A stretch of 64,000 bases of DNA, taken from NCBI RefSeq assembly GCF_013404085.1, contig NZ_JABFHO010000002.1:1-64000 (forward strand). The letters are read 5' to 3'. Position 1 is the stretch's first letter. The number at the start of each line of letters is the position of its first letter. The stretch is from Winogradskyella helgolandensis (GTDB lineage Bacteria > Bacteroidota > Bacteroidia > Flavobacteriales > Flavobacteriaceae). Shown piece after piece: positions 51,400 to 59,873 of the stretch. The position numbers and the translations under genes are program-made. The notes under the pieces are model-generated. The model had not been told where the DNA came from. It saw only the letters and a program-made list of their open reading frames with translations, and searched no databases.

Positions 51400-52787
51400 G
51401 CTATCTTTGAATTATTAATTGTAAACACAACTCTATTAGCTTTATAAGCTTTGTTTTGTTTGGCACATGGAATTAGTTGACGAGATTCCATATCTTTCAG
51501 TAAATCCATAAAACGCCCATATTGCGGAATAGAATCTACATTTTTCACATAACACAACCTATATTTTCCTTTGTTCTCTAAATAGAAATCCCACTCATTT
51601 TTGGTCAATTGAAATTCATTTAAATCAGAAGCTGATCCTTTGCACTCATAATAAAATGTGTCTTTATCATTTTCCACTAAAAAATCATAAGGCTTACCTT
51701 GCTCTCCATTTTCGTTTAACCAAGTCACTTTAATAGAATCACGCTTAAAAAGCTCTTGCAATTTTTCATATAAATACTCTTCAGCTGAACGACCAATGCG
51801 TTCATTATGTATTTTGTTTTCTACTACTACAACATCATCCTCAATTTGATCATTAGAGTGTAAAAGGCTCAAAATATTGTTTAATTGACTAGATATATAT
51901 TCTAAAGATGTTGTGTTTTTATGCACTTGCTTTTCTAAAACAGTTGAGTCAGTTTCTGCGGCTGCTGCTTTTTCTTCTGCTAGTACCTTTTTGTCTTCAA
52001 CAATTTTTTCTCTCCCTTCTATTTTAGGTTTTTCAATTATGCTGATTGCTGCAATAGATTGGGTTTCTTTTATATTATCATCTAAAGCCTTAGCTACTAT
52101 TGTGGTATTTAATTTAGACAACAGCACATTTAATGCATCCTTATCATAATTTAAAGCCTTTAAATTGGTATAAATACCACCTGTTTTTTCTGCTAAATTT
52201 TTAGATTTCTTTAAAGCCACATCGTCTTGAGCTATACCGATAAAATGAATTGTACAGTCCTTCTTTTTCTCTTTTATTAGGCTTAAAATTTCTTCGTCAA
52301 AATTTTCTTTATCATTAGCATCACCATCACTTAAAATCAAAATATTCAGTTTATTAACTGGTTTATGTATAGTTACAGATAAAGCCCACCATAGTGGTGT
52401 ACCTCCAATTTCAGGGTTTTTAATTGAATTAACTGCAGTAATAATTGATTCTTTATTGTAACCATCTTTGTAAACTGGGTGTAACTTGTGTGGCATAGGA
52501 TAATACCATACATATTCTTTAACACCTTCTTTATTTACTTCCCATTTATAACTTTTTTTTCTATTTCCCTTTGCGTCGAAATTATAGCTATTTCGGAATG
52601 AAGAAATTTCTAATATTTCAACAAAAGACAAATTATTGAGAAGCGATTCAATTAATATTTTTTTTACTAAATCTGTACGTGTGCTTTTTTGATCTGGCAA
52701 TAAATATTCATCTTCATGTTCTTTGCTTCCTTTCATAAAACCCATACTACCAGAAGCATCAATAAGTATTTCAAAATGTGTTTCCAT
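51390..52787 (-). CDS. vWA domain fused to DUF3883-like nuclease domain
   Basis: 465 aa. Residues 5-215 form a von Willebrand A domain with an intact MIDAS: D10, S12 and S14 in 'IDASGSM', the Thr region near 133 ('GGTPLWWAL') and 'LSDGDAND' near 152. A coiled linker follows. Residues about 330-440 ('RSAEEYLYEKL', 'GKPYDFLVENDKDTFYYECKG', 'LTKNEWDFY') match DUF3883 (NO VEIN C-terminal-like) with a D...ExK nuclease motif. It would bind a partner through the metal site and cut DNA; the role is inferred. Confidence 0.78.
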   Translation of the reverse strand: METHFEILIDASGSMGFMKGSKEHEDEYLLPDQKSTRTDLVKKILIESLLNNLSFVEILEISSFRNSYNFDAKGNRKKSYKWEVNKEGVKEYVWYYPMPHKLHPVYKDGYNKESIITAVNSIKNPEIGGTPLWWALSVTIHKPVNKLNILILSDGDANDKENFDEEILSLIKEKKKDCTIHFIGIAQDDVALKKSKNLAEKTGGIYTNLKALNYDKDALNVLLSKLNTTIVAKALDDNIKETQSIAAISIIEKPKIEGREKIVEDKKVLAEEKAAAAETDSTVLEKQVHKNTTSLEYISSQLNNILSLLHSNDQIEDDVVVVENKIHNERIGRSAEEYLYEKLQELFKRDSIKVTWLNENGEQGKPYDFLVENDKDTFYYECKGSASDLNEFQLTKNEWDFYLENKGKYRLCYVKNVDSIPQYGRFMDLLKDMESRQLIPCAKQNKAYKANRVVFTINNSKIAWI

Positions 52788-52797
52788 AGTTTTGGTA

Positions 52798-53487
52798 TTA
52801 ATTACGCTTAGACTTGTCTCTTATCACTTGTTGTAATTCCAAACAAAACGATCTAAAATTTGGAATTAAATCCTTTAAAAACTCATGATTCAAAAGAAAT
52901 TCATTGTCCTCTGCCAAACTTAAGTTCTTATTATTATCAATGTATCGCGTTACATATTTATTACCTTCTTCAAGGTATCCGAAATTATGAGTAATATTAT
53001 TTCTTATAGATTGCAAACACATTAAGTCGCTCCACTGCTTTTCTAAAATTTCATTTGATTCTAGATTTGCTTCATTAGTTAAATAATATTTAATGCTTAA
53101 TAGTAAACTTGGTTTTACTTTTTTAAATGGTTTGTTTAATTCAAATAAGGTATTTACTCTATCACATAGATTTTTTAGTGTTTTTTCAAACATGCTCATA
53201 ATTAATACCAAAGTTGAGTGCCTATTCATATTAGGAAAAACATTAGTCATAATTTCTTCTGCATTAAACGTATCACCATCAATTAGTCTAAAATGAGTAG
53301 AAATACTCGCACCGTGTTCATATTCTTCTATTTCTACCTGTTTATATTTGTGATATTCAGTAATAGCAAAGCTATTTGATATTTCACACTGCTCTATAAA
53401 AGCTTCTATTAAATCAATACCAGCCGCAACATTTTGATCATACCAATTATAAGTGCCACCAACTATAAATTCTCTTTCCTCCGACAT
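52798..53487 (-). CDS. HEPN-like protein of the defence operon
   Basis: 229 aa, helical. 'LQSIRNNITHNFG' near residue 165 gives the R-x4-H motif of HEPN RNases, preceded by long helices ('STLVLIMSMFEKTLKNLCDRV'). HEPN domains degrade RNA in many phage-defence systems. Lies 10 bases upstream of the vWA gene and 12 downstream of the 497-aa gene, so expected to act in the same complex or pathway. Confidence 0.62.
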   Translation of the reverse strand: MSEEREFIVGGTYNWYDQNVAAGIDLIEAFIEQCEISNSFAITEYHKYKQVEIEEYEHGASISTHFRLIDGDTFNAEEIMTNVFPNMNRHSTLVLIMSMFEKTLKNLCDRVNTLFELNKPFKKVKPSLLLSIKYYLTNEANLESNEILEKQWSDLMCLQSIRNNITHNFGYLEEGNKYVTRYIDNNKNLSLAEDNEFLLNHEFLKDLIPNFRSFCLELQQVIRDKSKRN

Positions 53488-53499
53488 ACTAATTCACTA

Positions 53500-54993
53500 T
53501 TAAAAAAGATTATACTCAACATTGTCACTATAATCATTAATTATTGCAAACTCTTTTTTGTAAGTAGAATTATCAAAAGACTTACCCGTAGCATTAAATG
53601 ACTTAAAAATAAGTCTAGTAAGTTTAGTTTCTAATTCTATAGGTAACATTAAGTATTCTAAAGTGTCATATTCATCACTCATTGTTTTATACCCTTGAAG
53701 CCCAACATTACCATTATTACTTTTTAATTGATCTGTAAGAAATGCCTTGAAGTATTTAGAACCATTACTATGGTAAATAATACCAATTATAGCTTTCTCC
53801 TCAGTTAATAAAATTCGATTTATAGTATTACCTCCATAAATGCCATTTTGGTAAAGTTTACGTTTCTTTTTAAATAATTCTGAAACCTTTATTCTATTGA
53901 TATAGCCTGATTCATTATAACAAATAAGTAAGTAACCGTTTTTACAACTTTTACCGATTCCCATTTGATAATCAAAACCTTTAACAGCATTGCCTGTTAA
54001 ATTATATTCTCCATTAGTTCTTAAATTAAAATATTTTAAAGCTTTTTCTTTTGTCTGTTTTTTATTTTCAGCCCTACCCTTAATTCGGTTTTTAGGCTCT
54101 TTTTGTGGATCTTTTGGAATACTCTCTTCGCCTGCAAAGAAACCTTCTTGTTTCTTTTTTATTTCTTCTATACGTTTTCTTGATACTTTTTTACCTAATT
54201 GAACTTTTCTTGCTCTTTGAAAAACAGTGTCTTTATATGCTTCCAATTTTTCAAACACTTCATCCTTTTCTAAATAACTCAATACTGTTAAACCGCCTAT
54301 TTGGTTTAAAGTTTTTATCATTTGCTGTGCAATTGCTTCTGAACCAATTCTTCTACCATCTAGTTCTGCATCTTTATATTTATGGTAAAAATCTAAAGCC
54401 GCTTGTAGTACTTTTCTATCTCTGATCAACTGATATGACCCAATGTTTTTATCCCTTAAGTTTCTTTCTGAAAGAAAAATTTTGCTGTAGTAATATTTAT
54501 CAGCAAGGGTTTCATCTACTGTTAATTGAATTGCCCACCATAAACCTGCAATTGGCGACTTCATTAAGCTATTCTGAGATGGCTCAAGGGACAAGAAAAA
54601 CCTTTCTATATCATTTTTCAAACCCTGATCATCTTCAGTCTCATCATCATCCAATTTCTGAATCCAACGCTCTTTTATGTAGCTAAAAAAAGAATCGAGA
54701 TTAAGGTATAACCAATACAAATTATTAGATGCTTGGTTTGAATTTATGGGAAGTGCTTCATATAAAATTTTTGCTAACGAAAATTCATCTTTAGGATTGT
54801 TTTTATATGACCTATAAAATTGATCTACTGCTTCCTCATTTAAAACAGGATAACTAGAATCATCCTCTAAGTCTACTAAACGAAAATCGAAGGTCTCGTT
54901 TTTATATTTAGCTAAAAAGTCATCTAGCGCTTCGTAGTTCTTAAATTCATCTCTTAATAATGAAAGACTTTCTGTTGTAAATATCTTACTCAT
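53500..54993 (-). CDS. Unknown core protein of the defence operon (497 aa)
   Basis: 497 aa, soluble and mostly helical in the first 260 residues, then a basic linker (about 265-315) and a beta-rich C-terminal half. I do not recognise it with confidence; the DUF6339 family is worth testing. It overlaps the upstream 256-aa gene by 8 bases, so the two are translationally linked. The order ATPase, 256-aa, 497-aa looks like a fixed core. Confidence 0.65.
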   Translation of the reverse strand: MSKIFTTESLSLLRDEFKNYEALDDFLAKYKNETFDFRLVDLEDDSSYPVLNEEAVDQFYRSYKNNPKDEFSLAKILYEALPINSNQASNNLYWLYLNLDSFFSYIKERWIQKLDDDETEDDQGLKNDIERFFLSLEPSQNSLMKSPIAGLWWAIQLTVDETLADKYYYSKIFLSERNLRDKNIGSYQLIRDRKVLQAALDFYHKYKDAELDGRRIGSEAIAQQMIKTLNQIGGLTVLSYLEKDEVFEKLEAYKDTVFQRARKVQLGKKVSRKRIEEIKKKQEGFFAGEESIPKDPQKEPKNRIKGRAENKKQTKEKALKYFNLRTNGEYNLTGNAVKGFDYQMGIGKSCKNGYLLICYNESGYINRIKVSELFKKKRKLYQNGIYGGNTINRILLTEEKAIIGIIYHSNGSKYFKAFLTDQLKSNNGNVGLQGYKTMSDEYDTLEYLMLPIELETKLTRLIFKSFNATGKSFDNSTYKKEFAIINDYSDNVEYNLF

Positions 54994-55756
54994 CTTGGTT
55001 TTGTTTTTCTTCAGCTATTAAATAATCTATTAACTTAATACTTGGCTTTTCTAACAAATCTTGTACAAATCGTAAATGATCCGTTTCCTGAGGGTAATCC
55101 TCATCACTACCTGAGAATTTTCTCCATCGATTCAACAACTCCTTGTACCATATTAAATTATCTCTTTTTGAGTTTCCCTTTAACTCCTTGCAAGCTTCTA
55201 GCAAAGCAATTTGTGCAAATTGAGAGGTAAGCACCTTTTTAATTAATAATGAGTTTTGTTTCTTTAACAAAAACTCATATTGCTTCTTCGGAATTTTTAT
55301 TTTTATTGTGTGATCTGAAGTTGATATAAATAATTCATTACTCTCTGAAGTTTCAAATGAAATCAATCCTGTACTCCTATTATCAATGTCTTTTTTAAAA
55401 GAGCCAAAATGTGCAATTGGCATCCCTTTTTGCAAAATTTGTGAATCCCATTCAAATTCTTTGTTAGAAACTAATAACACATCAACTGTAAAATTTAAGC
55501 TTACTTTATCTCTTGGGATAGTAATAATGAGTTTTAAATCGTCACTTGTTGCAAATACTTTTCTATACATTGTTGCTGAACAGTTGATTTCAGCAATAAT
55601 ATCAATATTATCATTTACATCAGTAAATTTATCATCCATAATATAGTAATCTGGCAAATTCACTTCGTACTTAAAGTAATCTATCTCATGAGGTAAATCC
55701 ACAAGGTTAATCGTAGTTACATCTACATCATATGGGAAATTTGTAGTTTGCTTCAT
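54986..55756 (-). CDS. Unknown core protein of the defence operon (256 aa)
   Basis: 256 aa, beta-rich in the first 170 residues with no Cys cluster, then helical. No recognisable motif. Sits 4 bases after the GHKL ATPase gene and overlaps the 497-aa gene by 8 bases. Probably part of a complex with both (inference from gene order). Confidence 0.62.
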   Translation of the reverse strand: MKQTTNFPYDVDVTTINLVDLPHEIDYFKYEVNLPDYYIMDDKFTDVNDNIDIIAEINCSATMYRKVFATSDDLKLIITIPRDKVSLNFTVDVLLVSNKEFEWDSQILQKGMPIAHFGSFKKDIDNRSTGLISFETSESNELFISTSDHTIKIKIPKKQYEFLLKKQNSLLIKKVLTSQFAQIALLEACKELKGNSKRDNLIWYKELLNRWRKFSGSDEDYPQETDHLRFVQDLLEKPSIKLIDYLIAEEKQNQDE

Positions 55757-55760
55757 AAGC

Positions 55761-57464
55761 TTATTTGTTTAAAGTTGTAATTGAAGGAGCGACTAAGTAA
55801 GGGCAATCTAACTCAATAGTATTCACAATGTTTTCTCCTTTCTTTACATCTAATTCTAAAGTATTACCTTCAATACTACCATTGGAAGCATTGATAATAT
55901 TAATAACATCCTTACTTGAATCAGTTCCAATACTAATTTTAAATCTTTGATTATTTGCTGCTTTTTTTGAATTGAATTTAAGCCGATAAACATATTTACC
56001 ATTACTATAAATTGCCTTAAAAGAATGCTTTCCAATTAAACGATCTTTTGTATCTTCTGAAGGTTCTGGCTTTATTCTATCACCATCCTTCTTTTGCTTA
56101 CTAACTATATTTCCTCCAGAAAAACTAAAAAGATTATCTAGCGCATCGATATTAAAAGAGCTTTGATTCCCTAAACCAGAATACAGTATATATTTTTCTC
56201 TAATGAACTCTTTAATCTCACCTAAAGTTATTTTTGCTTGTTCTGTAACGCTGTGATTTAAGTTAGGGTTCCATGTATCGTGTGCATCATTTTCTATGTT
56301 TTTTAAAAATGCATTTCCCTCTGTATTATCACATAAAAAAATACCTGCAAAACCAGCATCTAGATCATTTTCTTTAAAAATCAACATTTTTGTTTGCCTA
56401 AATCTTGCAACTGCTCCTAAATTGTACGCTTCATTTTTATGTAACCACAATTTACAATTACCAATATTTGCAATGTGTTTTGTATAAGTTGTTCCATTTT
56501 TATAAACTTCAAAAAATGATCTTGGGTTTTGTTTATTACCTGATTTATAATCTCTATAATCTCGAAAATAAAAATTAATATAACCTTCAATCCTCTCTGC
56601 ATTTATAGTTTCATCCTCTACTCTTACAATTAATTGTTCTTCTGCAATAGCAAACCAATAATTTCGTAAAACCTCACGAATTACTTCTCCTCTAAAATCT
56701 GCAATATCCCAAAACCCTATGACAAAAACTGAAGTTCCTTTTTTATCGCGTTGAAATAGTGATGGAATTTCTGAGTTTTGTTTTACAGAAAGATCTCCAT
56801 AAAACCCTTTGTAATTATATTGCGTGCCAACATCAAAAGGACTAACGTGATTTGAAAGTTTTGCTGCACCACGATATCTGTTGCCTTCTTCATTTTTTGT
56901 AGAAACCAACATAGTGCGTAAATAAGAACTTGCATAATAAGCTGCTTTACCTACGCCTTTACTACCTTGAGAACCTGATGTAGCTTTTGTAGATTTAAAT
57001 ATACCTTGTGTTAAACTTTGAAAGGGTTTTGACCCCATACCTGTTGTATTGTAATCGGAAATTTCTAAATAGGAATATGAATCTTTAGAAAAAGCTTCTA
57101 TATGACGCTGTATTTCCTCATTTTCTGCTTCGTCATTCTCAAAATTTACACAAGCTTTTATATGATCTTCTATTGCACTAAAATTTGGCAACCCAGACTT
57201 TTTAATAGAACCAGTTTTAATAACGACTTCCACTTGAGTTTGTTCATTGTCTATATCTAAAGCATCACAAGAATTTTGAATAGCTTCTCTTACGATAGAT
57301 TTAGCTGGATTTATACCAAATTTCTCAATGTCATTGTCTTTAAAACCAACAATATCATTAAGTTCTGTATGTTCTGCAAATTGCCATTTTATACTCATAT
57401 CTGTCTTCTTCTTATTAGAGATTTCACCAACTATAAATTCTATATAGCTAGACTTATTAAACAT
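55761..57464 (-). CDS. GHKL (HSP90/MutL-like) ATPase
   Basis: 567 aa. The Bergerat ATP-binding fold is visible: N-box 'SIVREAIQNSCDAL' near residues 55-68, the D-x-G region 'LEISDYNTTGMGS' near 135-147 and the glycine-rich lid 'GSQGSKGVGKAAYYAS' near 165-180. The C-terminal 150 residues are a beta sandwich. ATPases of this type drive several defence systems in partnership with helicases or nucleases. It starts 40 bases after the PutAbiC gene. Confidence 0.8.
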   Translation of the reverse strand: MFNKSSYIEFIVGEISNKKKTDMSIKWQFAEHTELNDIVGFKDNDIEKFGINPAKSIVREAIQNSCDALDIDNEQTQVEVVIKTGSIKKSGLPNFSAIEDHIKACVNFENDEAENEEIQRHIEAFSKDSYSYLEISDYNTTGMGSKPFQSLTQGIFKSTKATSGSQGSKGVGKAAYYASSYLRTMLVSTKNEEGNRYRGAAKLSNHVSPFDVGTQYNYKGFYGDLSVKQNSEIPSLFQRDKKGTSVFVIGFWDIADFRGEVIREVLRNYWFAIAEEQLIVRVEDETINAERIEGYINFYFRDYRDYKSGNKQNPRSFFEVYKNGTTYTKHIANIGNCKLWLHKNEAYNLGAVARFRQTKMLIFKENDLDAGFAGIFLCDNTEGNAFLKNIENDAHDTWNPNLNHSVTEQAKITLGEIKEFIREKYILYSGLGNQSSFNIDALDNLFSFSGGNIVSKQKKDGDRIKPEPSEDTKDRLIGKHSFKAIYSNGKYVYRLKFNSKKAANNQRFKISIGTDSSKDVINIINASNGSIEGNTLELDVKKGENIVNTIELDCPYLVAPSITTLNK

Positions 57465-57504
57465 CTATTTTGTCTCAAAAACTTCTAATACTTTATCTCT
57501 TTTA

Positions 57505-58659
57505 TCAATCGTAATCTCCCCACTCAAAAAGAGTGTCTTTTCTGCTTACCTCATTTCCTTTTATATAAGCTTCAAAGTGTTTTCTTGGACTTTCAGGGAT
57601 AGTAATTCTATCCACTGGAATATTATGAATCATTCTATAAGTAGTAAGATAATTAGTGTTACGTGGTTTTATACTATTCCAATCTTTACCAAAACCAATT
57701 CTATAATTTAGATACAGTAGATGTTGTTCTGAATTAGAAAGCTGCGCTCTTAAAATTTTTAAGTAATTTCTAGCTACATAATAATCTTTTGTACCGTATC
57801 CCCCTGCATATTTAGTTGTAACCATTTTAACTATGGCATACAGATTTCTATAATAATGAGATAGCCTTGATTCATGTCCTTCAAAAGGATAAAAACTAAA
57901 TTGATGTGAACTTTGCCTATTTGTTACTCCTAATTTGTGCCTCTCATAAAACTTCCCTTGAATTTTAATTAATTTTAAAGTTACATTAGTATCTAACATC
58001 TGAAAACAAACTCGCAAAGAAGCTTGTTCAGAGCCTAATCCAAAAAAGAAGATTCTATAGGCATAATTTAATAGATACTCATAAATATTTGGATAATTAG
58101 AAATATCCTTTCCTAAATATTTATTTGATTCTTCTATTACAACTTGAATTATTGATTCTAATTCCCTAACCATTCCATGAAACAACTTTCTACCTTCCAC
58201 GGATCTAAAAACCTCAGAAGAGATTAATTTTTTATCAGGTATAATTTTTTTATCGATTCCTATTGCAAATTCTTGCGAGGTAACGTGATCAAAAAATGTT
58301 ACTTTCATTTCATTGATATTATCTTTATGAAGATCTAACATTTTATAAAACTGAGATTCAAATTGTTGAATTTTAAATTGTTCTTGAACTTGAAGGTTTG
58401 CTAGATATTGAATATAGAATGCTAAAAAAGTTAATAGTGCTGCAACTACTCCTATGATTGGATTTAAAAATCCGCCTACTAAATCTCCGATAGGTCCTAA
58501 ATTTTTGAAATCATAATTATTAGTAAGAAAAGCAGGAAGTAATAAGAATAAGCCTCCGAATACTGCTAAAGCTATAAATAAAAAACTTAATTTAGTGTAG
58601 TACTTTACTAAATAAGAATCAATTTGTTCTTTAACGATTTTATTTTCAGATATTCTCAT
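57505..58659 (-). CDS. PutAbiC-type membrane protein (abortive infection)
   Basis: 384 aa. Two N-terminal helices at about residues 25-50 and 66-90 followed by a coiled coil and 'FESQFYKMLDLHKDNINEMK', then a helical cytosolic domain ('YRNLYAIVKMV', 'LYLNYRIGFGKDW'). This matches the putative phage abortive infection family (PF16872). AbiC-like proteins stop phage growth by an unknown route. Two bases separate it from the GIY-YIG gene. Confidence 0.8.
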   Translation of the reverse strand: MRISENKIVKEQIDSYLVKYYTKLSFLFIALAVFGGLFLLLPAFLTNNYDFKNLGPIGDLVGGFLNPIIGVVAALLTFLAFYIQYLANLQVQEQFKIQQFESQFYKMLDLHKDNINEMKVTFFDHVTSQEFAIGIDKKIIPDKKLISSEVFRSVEGRKLFHGMVRELESIIQVVIEESNKYLGKDISNYPNIYEYLLNYAYRIFFFGLGSEQASLRVCFQMLDTNVTLKLIKIQGKFYERHKLGVTNRQSSHQFSFYPFEGHESRLSHYYRNLYAIVKMVTTKYAGGYGTKDYYVARNYLKILRAQLSNSEQHLLYLNYRIGFGKDWNSIKPRNTNYLTTYRMIHNIPVDRITIPESPRKHFEAYIKGNEVSRKDTLFEWGDYD

Positions 58660-58661
58660 AT

Positions 58662-59873
58662 TTACTTTTTAATCAATATCATATTAATACTATCATATCT
58701 ATAGCCCACAATCTCGCCTGACAATACCAATTGAATAACTTTATCAATTATAGGCAAAGGCACAACAAACCATTCTCTTGGTGTTATTCTTCTTCCTTTA
58801 TCGTCATATATATCAATGTTTAAACATACTTCTGCGAAAAAGCGATGTATTAAGTGTTCAAACTTTTGAGTATTCATATTATAACATTTATAACCATCTA
58901 CAATAACAACGTCAGACATTAAATATGTAGGTTCTTTGGAAGCATTTTTAATACGCTCTTGAACAGGTACTGTTGAAAACCCAATTTTATATAAATTCTC
59001 AATAGAAGATATTTTTGGATTAATAGATTTTGATTTTAGAATATAAATCCATCCAGATTCTGAATCTTCTTCATTTACAGAATTTACATTATTAAACAAC
59101 TTTTTATCGATTTCAGTTTCAGTATGAGATACAATTCTACCATCATTATCCTTGTGTAAAAGCGCTTTGTCTAACGAACGATACTTCATGTTACTAAACG
59201 TACCATTTTCAAAAACAATACGAGTACGACCATCTTTACGTAACCTGTTACCTGATGGTAATGTTACATTCTCTGTTTCAATATTTGCTTCTTCCAAAAA
59301 GAGCAACATACCATTTAAAATATAATAAGAACCTGCCTCTAAATTAGAGCCAGCTTTTGCGTAAGATGATAAGCTACGTTTACCATCTTTCAATTCTTTA
59401 TGTACTTTTTTAAATTGTGTTTCATAAGGTACAAAATCTTCATTTTTCATTGCTTTTCGTTGAGCAACAAAATCAGAATCTGCTCTTTCTGAAGAATGCT
59501 TTACATGTTTCAATTTAAAAATAGATTGAGTCTCATCTGTATCTAATATCCCTAAATCATCATCATTTAATATATCTGTTACTGACTTTACTTCTTCTTT
59601 AGTATTTAATAGATTATGTGAATCATAAGGCTTTAATATCTGCACTTTTTTAACATCTTTTCTTAATGCTTTTAATCTTGATAGTAGTTTAAACTCAGTA
59701 ACATTAGTTGCTTCTGGTTCACGATTATTTTTTTCAAAAAAGATATTAATATCTTGGAACGATTCAATCAAGCGTTCATCTTCCGTTTTTACATTAGAGT
59801 TTTTAGGTTTAGAATCTAAAATACCAAACTCATCATCATTAAATATATCTTTTAATGTTTTCTTTTTACTCAT
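58662..59873 (-). CDS. GIY-YIG nuclease-like protein (T5orf172/MUG113 type)
   Basis: 403 aa. The C-terminal domain begins near residue 272 with 'GWIYILKS' and 'LYKIGFS', followed by 'FEHLIHRFF' and 'PREWFVV', the GIY-YIG pattern of T5orf172-like nucleases. The N-terminal part has a duplicated motif, 'LKDIFNDDEFGILD' at residues 7-20 and 'VTDILNDDDLGILD' about 75 residues later. It overlaps the helicase gene by 8 bases, which suggests a joint complex. Confidence 0.78.
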   Translation of the reverse strand: MSKKKTLKDIFNDDEFGILDSKPKNSNVKTEDERLIESFQDINIFFEKNNREPEATNVTEFKLLSRLKALRKDVKKVQILKPYDSHNLLNTKEEVKSVTDILNDDDLGILDTDETQSIFKLKHVKHSSERADSDFVAQRKAMKNEDFVPYETQFKKVHKELKDGKRSLSSYAKAGSNLEAGSYYILNGMLLFLEEANIETENVTLPSGNRLRKDGRTRIVFENGTFSNMKYRSLDKALLHKDNDGRIVSHTETEIDKKLFNNVNSVNEEDSESGWIYILKSKSINPKISSIENLYKIGFSTVPVQERIKNASKEPTYLMSDVVIVDGYKCYNMNTQKFEHLIHRFFAEVCLNIDIYDDKGRRITPREWFVVPLPIIDKVIQLVLSGEIVGYRYDSINMILIKK

